Shown here one piece after another: positions 54,898-64,000 of a stretch of DNA of 64,000 nt (position 1 is the stretch's first letter; every line of letters starts with the position of its first letter). Source of the DNA: Dipteris shenzhenensis (lineage: Eukaryota; Polypodiophyta; Polypodiopsida; Gleicheniales); the NCBI GenBank assembly GCA_047967505.1, contig CM106541.1; one strand, 5' to 3'. Below the pieces are notes generated by a model. The model had not been told where the DNA came from. It made no database searches and saw only the letters and a program-made list of their open reading frames with translations. The translations under genes were made by a program, and so were the position numbers.

Positions 54898-56160
54898 TTA
54901 CTCCAGCATCCTCGTCAATGCCTCAACAAAATAATAATCTCCATAGATCAAGGCAGCGTCACTTACTCCCAGTTTGTGATTTTGCGTACCATTCGCTAGA
55001 ATCGCAGGAATGTGATAGGATGCATGGAATTGGCTTCCCGCTAAGTATTTTGGTGTGGTCAAACTCTTCATTATGGCCAGCGCAGATGACGTGTAATTAA
55101 TGAGACTAGAGCTCGAATAGCGACCCAACTCGATCAATCCGGATGCGGCAATGGCTGCGGCCGATGTGTCCCTCGGCTGATAGGAAACGTCGTAGGGAGC
55201 ATCAAAGTCCCAGTATGGAACGTTATCTGCAGGAAGATTGCGGAGGAAGTAATCGGCGGTGCGCTCCGCAGTGGAGAGGAAAAGGGGCTCCCGGGTGTAG
55301 CGATAAGCCATGGTGAAGCCGTAGATGGCCCAGGCTTGGCCGCGACTCCAGGTCGAATTGTCGGCGTAGCCCTGCACTGTCTGCTTGTGGATTACAGAAC
55401 CGTCGGTGGAGTTGAAAATTACCTCGTGCCAGGTGCTCCCATCCAGGCGGACGTGCTCAATGGAGCTGCGATTGGCGTGCGAGAAGGCCATGTCGTATAG
55501 GGTACGGTCGCCGGTGTAGTTTGCCGCCCAGAAGAGAACCTCCAGGTTCATCATGTTGTCGATGATCACGCGAAACAATTCCGGAGGGGCACCGTGCTGG
55601 TTTCCCCAAGAGCGAGTGCATCCCACAACGCTGTTGTAGCGAGTGGCGAGAGATCTCGCACCATTGGAGATCGGCCCTAGGTAGGTTGAATTCTTGGTGA
55701 TTCGATAGGCGTTGCCGAAAGAGCTGACCATCACGAAGCCCGTGTCGTGAGAGGCGTTAGAGTACTGCACCGGCAGCAAATTTTGTTGTGCGATTTGGGC
55801 AGCCAGTTTCCACTTTGCAGCCTCGATATCGGGAGAGAGGCGGACAAGCAGCCAGTAGATCCCAGAGAGGAACCCCGACGTAAAGCTAAGGTCGCCGCTC
55901 AGCTGCCATGTCGTATTCGTTGGCCAGCCAAACTCTGGGTATAACTTTGTCAAGTTCTCGTGTGCTGCTTGGCGCATGGGCGGTAGGAGCTGCCGCGCAG
56001 CGGCGCGATACTGCGTTTGAATGAGCGACAACAAAGAGTCGGTCGACTGCGGAGAAGATGAGGGGTGATCTACGCGTTCGGGGAGCGTGTGGTGTAGAGC
56101 TGGCGTGTCTGCTCCGACATGAGCGCAGATAAGAAGAACGCCCAGAACCGCGAGAGCCAT
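54898..56160 (-). CDS. GH88 unsaturated glucuronyl hydrolase, secreted
   Basis: A 420-residue single-exon frame. Residues 1-18 (MALAVLGVLLICAHVGAD) are a signal peptide. The rest is an (alpha/alpha)6-barrel GH88 enzyme: SFTSGFLSGIYWLL (92-105), NASHDTGFVMVSSFGNAYR (135-153), VIIDNMMNLEVLFWAA (198-213), VRLDGSTWHEVIFN (237-250), GYADNSTWSRGQAWAIYGF (264-282) and RDTSAAAIAASGLIEL (330-345). Asp139 and Asp201 stand where the family has its two key aspartates. GH88 hydrolyses the unsaturated uronic acid released by polysaccharide lyases. Six or more Asn-X-Ser/Thr sites fit passage through the secretory route. I chose ATG 56160 because it begins the signal peptide; the in-frame ATG 27 codons upstream lies beyond a TTCTTCTTCAG acceptor ending at 56189. 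The frame is intact and more GC-rich than its surroundings. Confidence 0.93.
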   Translation of the reverse strand: MALAVLGVLLICAHVGADTPALHHTLPERVDHPSSSPQSTDSLLSLIQTQYRAAARQLLPPMRQAAHENLTKLYPEFGWPTNTTWQLSGDLSFTSGFLSGIYWLLVRLSPDIEAAKWKLAAQIAQQNLLPVQYSNASHDTGFVMVSSFGNAYRITKNSTYLGPISNGARSLATRYNSVVGCTRSWGNQHGAPPELFRVIIDNMMNLEVLFWAANYTGDRTLYDMAFSHANRSSIEHVRLDGSTWHEVIFNSTDGSVIHKQTVQGYADNSTWSRGQAWAIYGFTMAYRYTREPLFLSTAERTADYFLRNLPADNVPYWDFDAPYDVSYQPRDTSAAAIAASGLIELGRYSSSSLINYTSSALAIMKSLTTPKYLAGSQFHASYHIPAILANGTQNHKLGVSDAALIYGDYYFVEALTRMLE

Positions 56161-56190
56161 TGCTGCCGATGAGTTCGACGATGAGTACCT
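56161..56190 (-). promoter_or_regulatory. Probable 5'UTR segment and intron acceptor of the GH88 gene
   Basis: On minus, CTGTTTCTTCTTCAG ends at 56189 and is followed by 28 bases to the ATG at 56160. This suggests a leader intron. No donor is identified with confidence. Confidence 0.45.
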
Positions 56191-56239
56191 GAAGAAGAAA
56201 CAGTTTAGCTCAAAGATTAAGCCATGGTTCATATTGCCC

Positions 56240-56839
56240 AATTAATCCAAGCAAGAACCGGCATTCTAGCTATCGTCGTGATTCTAAAGAAATCAGCTCC
56301 ATGCAGATCCTGCATTAACCCAATAGATCTAATAATCGATCCTTGCAACCATCTACCAAATCCGATGAACGAGCGAAGAAGTATTATTATCTCATCCAAT
56401 CAAGTTATATCATTACAAAGTGCAAATGATGATCTATCGTTGAAAAAGCGAAATTAGCAGAACCTGACTCTTGTTTCATCAAAACAGGAACTTTTGACGA
56501 AAATAGGAGACCTGGCTCTACAACGTATTACCCATCAACGAAACGATTGCAACACATCTTCGCAGCTCGCTCTTCTAAAACACTCTCACCTAAAGCTGAT
56601 ATCAGCGCTGCAAATCCGCGCACAGAGATGGATTATTTAGAGTGAATTTAACGAGGATGTCATATTAATTGCTGATTCGGAAGAGTTACACGACAAACAA
56701 CGCCTGGGACATTCTCCGTCATAATGGCTTCGGACATTACGCTTCCTTTTCTAATTTGCAAGCAACGCTTAGGAATCTCCATCTGCGATGCTTCCAATTT
56801 CTTTAGTATTGCCAGCCTAGAGGAAAGTTTTCCTTTTAT
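56240..56839. other. Upstream region of the GH88 gene
   Basis: No gene recognised. It presumably contains the leader intron and promoter; I could not place a TATA box with confidence. Confidence 0.35.
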
Positions 56840-56997
56840 GAGCTCCATGACAAAAATGGGACTATGAAGTATCCACTATACGGAGAGTCCGATTTCTCAA
56901 CGGTCGGCAGCCTATTATGAGCTCAATGACAAAAATGGGACTATGAAGTATGCAGTATATGGAGAGTCCGATTTCTTAAAGGTTGGCAGCCTACTGG
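56840..56997. repeat. Tandem duplication, 79-bp unit
   Basis: Units 56840-56918 and 56919-56997 both start gagctc and share atgacaaaaatgggactatg and gagagtccgatttct. About eight differences separate them. Confidence 0.85.
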
Positions 56998-57685
56998 AAA
57001 GGTTTCCTTTTACTTGCTCCATGGTAACACGCTGAATGATATTTACATGATATTCATAAGGCCTGCCCAATATCAAAAAATTAAATAAGAAGGATTCCAA
57101 TGGAAATGGTGTGGAGCAGTGTGGAGGAAGACTCTAGGAGATAAAGGGGAGAGAGAGAGAGAGAGGGGGAAGGGGGGGTGTGGGGAGGAAGAAAAGGTGG
57201 AGATGGTGTGTAAGAAGACTTGAGGAGATAAAGTAGGGGATACATACATATATATATATATATATAGAGGGAGAGAGAGAGAGAGTCAACCACTTTAGAG
57301 TCTCCATTCAAGTCCAATGAAGAAGAGTCAACATATTGTCTAATAGGAATTTCTACTTTGCCCAATTTAAAGCCTTGCTAAGGCTACCCAGAGGGCAGGC
57401 CAAAAATGGGACTTTCAAACTTTGAGAGAAGGTTTTTGGCCTACCCCCAATGCGGTATAGCTTTTAGTACACATTTGGTGTTGAAAATGAAAATTCATAT
57501 TTTTCTAATTCCATGTATTTAAGTCTTTGTTCATAATTTGGTGCACTTGTCATTAGCCGGGTTTTGCGATGCAAGGGAAGGATTCGACAGTGCGCAATGT
57601 GCGGCACGCATTCGATTTTGGTTTGATTCTGTGAGTATCCACCAAATTACCAGTAGCATCTCTCACCACCATTTCCATGACGGTT
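56998..57685. other. Spacer with GA and TA microsatellites
   Basis: GA-rich runs lie at 57140-57180 and 57266-57285, and a TA run at 57249-57266. A segment around ggagataaa..gtgtggag is duplicated (57100-57145 and 57190-57240). No gene recognised. Confidence 0.5.
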
Positions 57686-58273
57686 CACAACAACACAAAT
57701 CACCCACAGACACGCACACAGACGTGTTTCCTTAATTGAAAAAAAAACTTACGAGCACGTCTATTTGGGCGTCCATAGATCCACGTCTAGTAGTGCGTCT
57801 ATATAACAGAGAGATGTGCCTATAGACGCGCTTTTAGACACTCTATAGAAATTTTAAAAAAACATAAAGACGCATACATAGACCCGCTCATAGACGCTCT
57901 ATAAAATCGTTTTTTAAATATAAAAGTATAAATTTGTGTGGTTGAACAGAATGTTGTGTATGTTGTGTATGCTATGTTGTTACAAGAATCCCATTTCCAC
58001 ATTGTGCAATTCAATTCTTACAGCCAACCGTATTTTAATTAGCATGATTCCAAGCACATCTATAGTCGACGATTATAATTCCAAATAAAACATTACAACT
58101 CTAAAACGTTTAGTTCACAAGGCATTCATTGATAGAACGTTGCACAACGAAATTAAAAGCCAAAAAATTAAAAGGAGTGTATATTAATTTATAGCCCAAA
58201 AAGCGCTTATATGTACATATAGCACGAAGCCAAGCCACGTCCTATGGCTTCAAGTATAAAAAATAAGAGGAGT
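57686..58273. mobile_element. Terminal fragment of a CACAA-type CACTA element
   Basis: It starts CACAACAACACAAATCACCC (57686) and continues with a motif cluster (to about 57905) and the TNP1-side terminal region, matching 52165-51560 in reverse. It stops within aagaggagt at 58273, exactly where a canonical CACTACAA terminus begins, so a different CACTA element inserted there. Confidence 0.8.
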
Positions 58274-58388
58274 CACTACAAGGCATAGACCCTTTTTCGA
58301 TGAAAATACCGATGCATTTTACATTAAATTTTTTTTTTTAATGGACGCAAACGTTGTTATTAAAGTCATTAAAAGTATCGGAAAAGAA

Positions 58389-58490
58389 CCATCGCTATAT
58401 AACGATACTAATAAACATCACTATATAGCGACACTGATAATCGTCGCTATATAGCGATAATGATAAACGTCGCTATATAGCAACGATTAA
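58389..58490. repeat. Palindromic subterminal repeats CGCTATATAGCG
   Basis: Four units of about 26 bp contain ctatata(g/a)cgata-type palindromes (near 58392, 58420, 58445, 58471). They stand about 115 bp inside the terminus, where CACTA elements carry binding sites for their accessory protein. Confidence 0.8.
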
Positions 58491-58499
58491 CAAAACTTA

Positions 58500-58566
58500 C
58501 AAAAAAGCATTAGTGGGGCTAAACAAGGCCATAGCAAGCCCTGTTTTGTCCCACTAATGCTTTTTT
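58500..58566. repeat. Hairpin, 17-bp arms, inside the CACTA end
   Basis: aaaaaagcattagtggg and its complement are separated by about 32 bases. Partial complementarity continues inward. It could act as a terminator-like or small-RNA-type fold, but no function is shown. Confidence 0.65.
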
Positions 58567-58808
58567 TTTTTTGTAATTACAAAAAAAAGTTTTTTATTAC
58601 AAAATTTTCCTTGCGAAAAGGGTGATACAAAATCGCTCAAATGAAATGATCGAGCAACAAAAGCATATACATGTCGAACATATATAACAACATTGTTTGT
58701 TACAAAATTACCCTTTCGAAAGGGTGATACAAAATTACTCAAACGAGCGGATATACAAAATGATATACATGGCAAAGTATATGCAAACTGCTACTACTAC
58801 TACTACTA

Positions 58809-60242
58809 CTACTCATTCGAATCGTCCTCGTCGTGCTCGTCCTCATCCTCATCCTCGTCTTGTTGGCCTGATCCTTGGTCCTCGTGGGCTGCACCTTCTC
58901 CCTGATCCTCGTCACGTGCATCTGATCCCTGGCCCTGGTGATCGCTTGCCTTCGATGATGGGACACTTGAGCTTTGACCCTAAGAGTGAACCATATAAAT
59001 TGAAAATTTGCGCATCGTGTCTCTACATCTATAGGAAGACGACCAATTGCAGCTTGGTGTGGATCCAATTTATAAGAGTTAGAGTTAGCTAAAGTGCATG
59101 TAATATGTAGTGAAACAAATAGAACAATACATTAAATGAGAAGAAGTAGACTTACTACGGTTGCCTCGAATGCTAACCGTTCGCCTGCACCAAAGTGCGA
59201 AATACCTACGATGTCCAGCCGTCTCTTCACAGCCCTCCTTTGACCCTCGAACATTTCGGGATGGTTCCTATTCTGCTTCTTGAAGAACTTCCAATCAGTT
59301 TTGTCTGCCTAGCTGGGTTTAGCCAACCCCTTTGTGATGGAAGTACGCAAGGTTGATCTACAATGCTTCAAGACCAAACCCATGTGCTCTCGCATATAAT
59401 TCTCATTAAACTCCCGATTTGGCGGATTAGGGTATTTTTGTTTTAATTCATCGATGACTGCCTGCTTCTTTTGGTCATCTTGATACCGCTAATCAGTAGC
59501 AATGTCGCTCTTGAAGTGATGGCTCATCAACCGCCTCATGGTGGCCATCACTGCTTTGCCCTTTCTAGCTTCTATTATCTCTCCGATAGCCGTGATTTGA
59601 TAGGAGAGATCCTCTGATGAGTAAGGAGGACTGATGGTAGCAGAGTCAGAAGGAGTGAAAGCTATGCGAGCGCTTTCGGAGCGAGGAGTAACAGTGGGAG
59701 TATGAGAGTAAGGGACCTGACTGATACTGTGTCTCCGGACCAAGTGGAGACCTATAGGGATGTGAGTGTGCTGACTCGTCTACATCTCCCGAGTTAGCAC
59801 AACATAAGCGGCCCCTCCTACTCTTCCTTTCCTTACGAGAGGCACGCATAGGTGATGGCCCCTTGATCGAAGGGGCACGAGGGGATGGCTGGGCAGTAGG
59901 TCCAGCCGTCGGTGTAGGGGAGGGAATTGTTGAGGTCCCTTGAGATAGCAGAGAGAAGAATCTCGCTGCCTCCTCATCGCTCATCTGCGCTACAAACTCG
60001 TCAGGACTCCCGACAAAGCCATGCGTGGCTAGCAAAGGACTTCCCCGAGGGATAGTCACAGTGCTACGTCTGAGAGGAGTCAGACCATGGGTAGTCGTAG
60101 TGCTAGGTCCGAGAGGATTCGGACCACGAGTAGTCCCCTCAGGTGTCACCTGAGAGGAATCAAAGTCCTCTAGAGCATATAGATCGTAATGTCTCCTCTT
60201 GCAAGGCTGTCCGTACTCGTCGGATGTGCGACGTGATCCCAT
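58809..60242 (-). pseudogene. TNP1-like gene of the CACTACAA element
   Basis: From 60242 on minus: MGSRRTSDEYGQPCKRRHYD, a Ser/Thr/Pro-rich part (SPTPTAGPTAQPSPRAPS), a frameshift near 59760, then SSEDLSYQITAIGEIIEA, VIDELKQKYPNPPNREFN, MGLVLKHCRSTLRTSITK and KTDWKFFKKQNRNHPEMFEG, ending the exon in GERLAFEATV at a GTAGTAAG donor near 59159. The last exon ends in a strongly acidic tail (GSGQQDEDEDEDEHDEDDSN), stop at 58809-58811. Plan and tail match the TNP1 genes of the CACAA family, though the sequence is different. Two TAG stops occur; one is where Gln fits. Confidence 0.65.
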
Positions 60243-60498
60243 GTTTAACATAGACACAAACACGAAAACAAAAACAAGAATGCCATGACAAATGTCAACA
60301 GTTGGAGAGCTTGCACATCACCTTCAACTTCTTCCAGTTCTTGTAGTGGCCATGCTATTTCTTCAAGGGGTTTGTGGTCTGGCATCCTTTTTTTGAGTAA
60401 TGTCCTTAAGGACCTTTCTGATGATCTTTTGAAGTCGGTAAACTCCTATCAGATATGCCCAACACTTAGTTTCATGATGACCACAACCTTTGCATTCC

Positions 60499-60986
60499 TT
60501 ACAAATGATCACCCTCATTCATGGCTTGTGGCTTTGTTGGGGCGGTGCTTCCACTCGCTTCATGCGTGATTGAAGTACAAGCTTCACATGCCAGGAAATC
60601 AGCAGCTAAATTTTGAGCTCGAGGGATATTTTTACCTCATCAAATTGTTGGCAAAGTTCCAATGCTTGTTGATATCGTGGAATCAAGCCTTCGCTCCACA
60701 CCTTCCACCTTCCACTAACTTGTTCACACACGAGTTGAGAATCTCCTTGCACCTCAAGTTGCTTGATGTGATGTTCTTGCACCTTTTATAGCCCAAAAAT
60801 GAGTGTCGAGTACTTAGCTTGGTTGCAAGTACTTGCAAGTGCAGACTTGCTATAACAATGCACCTCACTGCCCGATGAAGTGAGCTTCACACCCACACCA
60901 GTTGCCTTGGTCGAAGGTTTGTATGCTCCATCAAATTGAAAGAGCCAAGCTGTCATCACACCAAGACTAAAATTTGGACATCCCAA
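60499..60986 (-). pseudogene. RNase H-like (RVT_3 type) relic
   Basis: On minus: WLFQFDGAYKPSTKATGVGV with the first catalytic Asp, then CNQAKYSTLIFGL, where the family has Glu (A-E-Y), here Lys; a TAA (60786-60788) in frame; HIKQLEVQGDSQLVCEQVSG with the second Asp; RYQQALELCQQFDEV; a frameshift; then IPRAQNLAADFLACEACTS and a stop at 60499. Such domains occur in Ty3 pol and in small plant RNase H proteins. The loss of the Glu plus the stop and frameshift make it inactive. Confidence 0.75.
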
Positions 60987-61293
60987 GTTTCTCGGTAGTT
61001 CAAGATAGGTAGAAGGAGAGGGTGGGGAGAATTCAATACTTGAGCAAGACGTTCAGCACCAAATAAACTTGCAATCCTTTGTTGATAGTTTATCTTTAGA
61101 CCAAAACAAATTACAACTTGAAGCTCGAAATGAGGCACAAAGGGTTGATTAGGTACAAAGGGATTCCTTGGTCGAAACATTACCAACCATAGCCGAGCCC
61201 TAGAAACCTTTGTAGTGAGATCGAGAAGAAATCATTCAAGACGAGCTTATCCACAGGATTTAATAAGAAGATGTGCCAAATCTCCCCCCAAGC

Positions 61294-61590
61294 TTAGAGA
61301 ACATCCCACCCTTCAAAGAATGTTACTCTTTTAATTACCCCCGATGCAACAAGTAGCTCGATCACTGCACAATGAATAGAATTGAAATCAAAGTCCTCCC
61401 AGTGTATCACTAATTCTTCACCTTGAATCATCCACGGTGTATCATCCCACCCATCGTCTCCTTGAGCAATGCATTGTACAATCAATTGTTGAAGATTGAC
61501 ATGAAGATCAAGAAAGAGATCTCGCCAATTGGTAGCCGTAATGAGCAGAGGACCAAGCACCAAATCCTTGAACTTGTCGAAAAGTGACAT
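61294..61590 (-). CDS. Hypothetical 98-residue frame upstream of the RNase H relic
   Basis: MSLFDKFKDLVLGPLLITAT and GWDDTPWMIQGEELVIHWED suggest a once-coding segment. It lies on the same strand as the RNase H relic and may belong to the same element. I do not recognise the domain. Confidence 0.3.
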   Translation of the reverse strand: MSLFDKFKDLVLGPLLITATNWRDLFLDLHVNLQQLIVQCIAQGDDGWDDTPWMIQGEELVIHWEDFDFNSIHCAVIELLVASGVIKRVTFFEGWDVL

Positions 61591-61794
61591 AAATATCCAC
61601 CCTCCTCATGTGGCGTGCGTCCAAGGAGTGAACTTGAAAAAGTTCAGAATCTACGATCTAGTATGATATATGAATAGAGTACATGAAATGAAGTACTTTT
61701 GCTTTTTACAACAAGAGGAAACTCCCTACGGTTAGAGAGTTACAGTTCATGAGATTTCACCATATAAGCAATATTATTACACTTTCATCACTTC

Positions 61795-61870
61795 CTATTT
61801 GCTGGCCCATTGATAAGTCTTCCTTTTGTGAATGGGGAGGTCTTGGGTTCAATTCCTACTCCTTAACAAA
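61795..61870 (+). repeat. Possible tRNA-derived SINE head
   Basis: A B-box-like GGTTCAATTCC at about 61849-61859 follows an A-box-like TGGCCCATTGATAAG at about 61802-61816, at tRNA-like spacing. It is followed by a GA-rich tract rather than a tRNA acceptor stem, so it is not a functional tRNA. Confidence 0.35.
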
Positions 61871-61929
61871 AAGAGAGGAGAGGAGAAGAGAAGAGAAGAG
61901 AAAGAGAAGAAAAAGAAGAAGATAGAGGG

Positions 61930-62330
61930 GAGGGGCGCGAGGTCTATTGCACATGTGCAGGAGCAGTTTTGCATGGCGTCGCACAAAAGATGTGCAGGAG
62001 CAATTTTGCAGGTGCAGTCAACCAGAAGATGCGTGGCGCTGCACAGAAGACGCGCAAGAATCCAAAAGATGCGCAGGAACCGCACGCATGCTGGAGGTGC
62101 AGAAATAGAGAGGTTTTATAGCTGCGGAGACGGAGAACCGCGAGCTGAAGACACGTAGATTGAAGGCACAAAAGCAGAGAAGTTTTTTGGCTAGCCCCGC
62201 ACGTAAGATGGAGCGGAATTAGATTGGAGGCGCAGAAGCAGAGAAGTTTTGCGGCCGACGCTGAACGTAAGATGGAGCGGATGTAGATTGGAGGTGCAGA
62301 AGCAAAGAAGCGCACACGAAAGATGCTGTA
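61930..62330. repeat. Tandem repeats, 20-65 bp units
   Basis: At 62156-62310, about 2.5 units of 65 bp share agattggaggcgcagaagca, gagaagtttt and cgtaagatggagcgga. Upstream, 61950-62110 has shorter repeats around caggagcaattttgcagg and agaagatgcg. Open frames on both strands reflect the repeat. Confidence 0.7.
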
Positions 62331-63275
62331 GAACTACACCCAATCGTAGAAGTAACGAATTTTAAGCCACTAGCCATGGAGACTTTGATCCCAGCAGCCA
62401 CACTAATTCTATTAACTAGAAAAGAAATCAATGCATGATGCGGGAGGTGGAATGTAGAGATGGAGACATCAAGGGAAGAGAGTCATGCTTTATTTGAAAG
62501 GAAGGATGGGGGGGGGGGAAATCAAAGTACTCGCTACGTAGCTTTACAAGAATGAGCGTGTTACATCAAGGAATAGCCCCCTCCTTTTATAGCCAAGAGA
62601 GAAGGTCTCTCCCAATAAATGCATCCTCGCACATGCATGGTGTGTGTGGAAAAGTCTCTTATGTGGGCTAGGTGGGTACGCACTCTCAATTGTGTGCGAC
62701 AACCCTTTGCCTCATTTTTCCACATAAATCAAACCCCATATCCCAAGTCTAAGATACTCCCTTGGTCTCCTCCCAATTTTATAATTTGTTCAAACGTCTA
62801 GGAGGACAAGTGGAGGATTGGTACAAGAAGTCTTGCCACCTTATCCTACTTTCCCAATTATTTAACTTGCATTCTTTGACTATTTACACCCCCTCCACAT
62901 GGGCCTATCCTACATGGAGGGAATAATCTAATATAATATCCATCTCCACCTATTTTATATTACTTCTCTCATGGTCCTTGGGCCATGGCTCACTAAATGC
63001 AGGCATGGGGCCGCCTGGGTGGAGGGGTGGCACATGGAGGAACCATGCCACTTTACCATTTTATAATATGACTACCATGGATTATGTACAACACACCTTA
63101 TGGGTCCTCTTACGTGGAAGGGTGGCACATGGTCATGCCCTGCCACCTCAATCTTGGGCCCTATGCACACCATATTTTATTATAGTGTTGCCACACATAC
63201 AAGCACACACATATATTTATGCCTTTTACCTTGGTTAAATTTATCCATAACAGCATGCAATGCCCAACCAAGTTA
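62331..63275. other. Anonymous DNA
   Basis: A G-run at 62508-62517 and a duplicated segment around gggtggcacatgg (63025 and 63120) are visible. No gene recognised. Confidence 0.45.
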
Positions 63276-63283
63276 CTGTGAAC

Positions 63284-63520
63284 CCCCGGGGGGGTCACTA
63301 TGTATAAACCCTCTATATCATGTGCGTTCAAGGACTATATTTAAAGTCCCTTATCGATAAAAAATTTCATTAATAAAATGTAGCCCTTTTCTATACAAAT
63401 CTGTAAATTTTTTTCAAAACTATTTTAAATAGTCCCTTATGTATATTTATTTAGAAATTAAAAAAATCCTTCTATTGAACTCATGTGATAGGGTTACATA
63501 TGATGAGTGACCCCCCCGAG
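63284..63520 (+). mobile_element. MITE, 237 bp, with 8-bp target duplication
   Basis: Same family as 1079-1325. The flanks ctgtgaac (63276-63283 and 63521-63528) are identical. The left end is slightly altered (CCCCGGGGGGGTCACT). Confidence 0.92.
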
Positions 63521-63584
63521 CTGTGAACCGAGCGACCTATGACCAAGTCATTGTGGTCCAACTAACTTGCTGCTTGGTAGGGTT

Positions 63585-63836
63585 TCACCTTGCTTCCATT
63601 GTGGTACTTGGAAAACACTCTGCCTTGCAAATCCTCCAGCTATACTGTCCTATTAGGAAACACTTCATTTAATCTGTAGGGTGGGCATTCCATTCAAATT
63701 TGAAATTTGTTTTGTGTGGCCCCAACTTAGCATTATATAACAAAACCAACATTCCTTTCTCTAGATGTTTAGGTACAATATGTTTATCATGCCACGCTTT
63801 CCTTTGTTGTTGAATGACCTATTGTTTCAAGGCTGC
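63585..63836 (-). pseudogene. Ty3-type integrase C-terminal relic
   Basis: On minus: QQQRKAWHDKHIVPKHLEKG then MLVLLYNAKLGPHKTNFKFE, matching the Ty3/gypsy integrase C-terminal pattern (RKAWHDRHI...GDLVLLYDSKF...), followed by a stop and more degenerate sequence (QYSWRICKAECFPSTTMEA). A stop also precedes the conserved block. Only the tail of pol is visible. Confidence 0.75.
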
Positions 63837-64000
63837 TTTTACCTTTCTTCTTTGATATAATTAGTTGGAATGGCATCCGTTATACAAGTGGATCCTTAGA
63901 AAAGGAATATCTGCAGAACATCTCAAAGTGGCATTATTTTCCTTCACTATTCATATGTGAATTCCCTCTTTATAAGAGCTCCTACACCACCTTGCCATGG
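63837..64000. other. Window end, nothing recognised
   Basis: It probably continues the Ty3 relic on minus. No clear motif is visible in this short stretch. Confidence 0.35.

Larger units (their letters stand above)
58274..60290. mobile_element. Canonical CACTA (CACTACAA) element, left end and TNP1-like gene
   Basis: The terminus CACTACAAGGCATAGACC lies at 58274. Palindromic subterminal repeats follow (58389-58490), then a TNP1-like gene on minus. The right part of the element, including any TNP2, is missing; RNase H-like sequence starts by about 60500. The right boundary is approximate. Confidence 0.7.

Noticed and set aside
54918-55944. Plus-strand frames across the GH88 locus
   Set aside because: They are antisense shadows of the 420-residue GH88 frame, which has clear family motifs.
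56133-56241. Upstream ATG at 56241 as the GH88 start
   Set aside because: It would put 27 extra residues before a good signal peptide, and the added part contains a strong intron-acceptor sequence; the ATG at 56160 is the better start.
61849-61865. tRNA gene
   Set aside because: A T-loop-like sequence is present, but no acceptor or anticodon stem can be paired around it.

Overview
This window looks like nuclear DNA from a land plant with a large, transposon-rich genome. The evidence is: primer-binding sites of the plant initiator-tRNA type (TGGTATCAGAGC) after two LTRs; Ty1-copia and Ty3 pol fragments; plant En/Spm (CACTA) genes of the TNP1/TNP2 type; clear GT-AG introns; plant-type telomere-like CCCTAAA units inside an LTR; and long GA/CT tracts. 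A non-seed plant (fern, lycophyte or bryophyte) is my guess, mainly because a fungal-like GH88 gene would be unusual in a seed plant. I cannot name the species.

Layout. 1-1370 is a scrambled CACTA relic with two small MITE insertions. 1370-4562 is a 5'-truncated Ty1-copia pol with its 3' LTR. 4563-11100 is mostly anonymous, with a possible solo LTR and an eroded 33-residue coding repeat (7275-8135). 11143-15830 holds exon-like relics, a 1.1-kb AT-rich satellite, a 32-bp-arm hairpin and a MITE. 15830-17465 is GA-rich satellite. 17475-19750 is an internally duplicated Ulp1-like (C48) protease relic. 20266-21740 is a CT satellite. 21742-24288 is the 5' half of another Ty1-copia element, followed by a third Ulp1-like relic.

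25921-52165 is dominated by one CACTA-like family with CACAA termini. At least five copies are nested or deleted: X (TNP2, minus, 25921-30907), Y (30908 to about 40190), W (40191-40675), Z (40676-52165) and I (42462-50072, inserted in Z). Copy I shows the whole plan: left terminus, TNP1 on minus, a divergent promoter region, TNP2 on plus, right terminus. A 2.6-kb non-autonomous LTR element with apparently identical LTRs (26275-28886) sits in copy X.

52166-64000 contains the only gene that looks intact and non-transposon, a GH88 unsaturated glucuronyl hydrolase (54898-56160, minus). It is followed by another CACAA end, a canonical CACTACAA element with a TNP1-like gene, an RNase H relic, a possible SINE head, a MITE with perfect target duplications and a Ty3 integrase tail.

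Apart from GH88, every recognisable gene is transposon-derived and nearly all carry stops, frameshifts or lost splice sites. Many of the stops are TAG or TAA where glutamine is expected, as would follow from decay of methylated cytosines.
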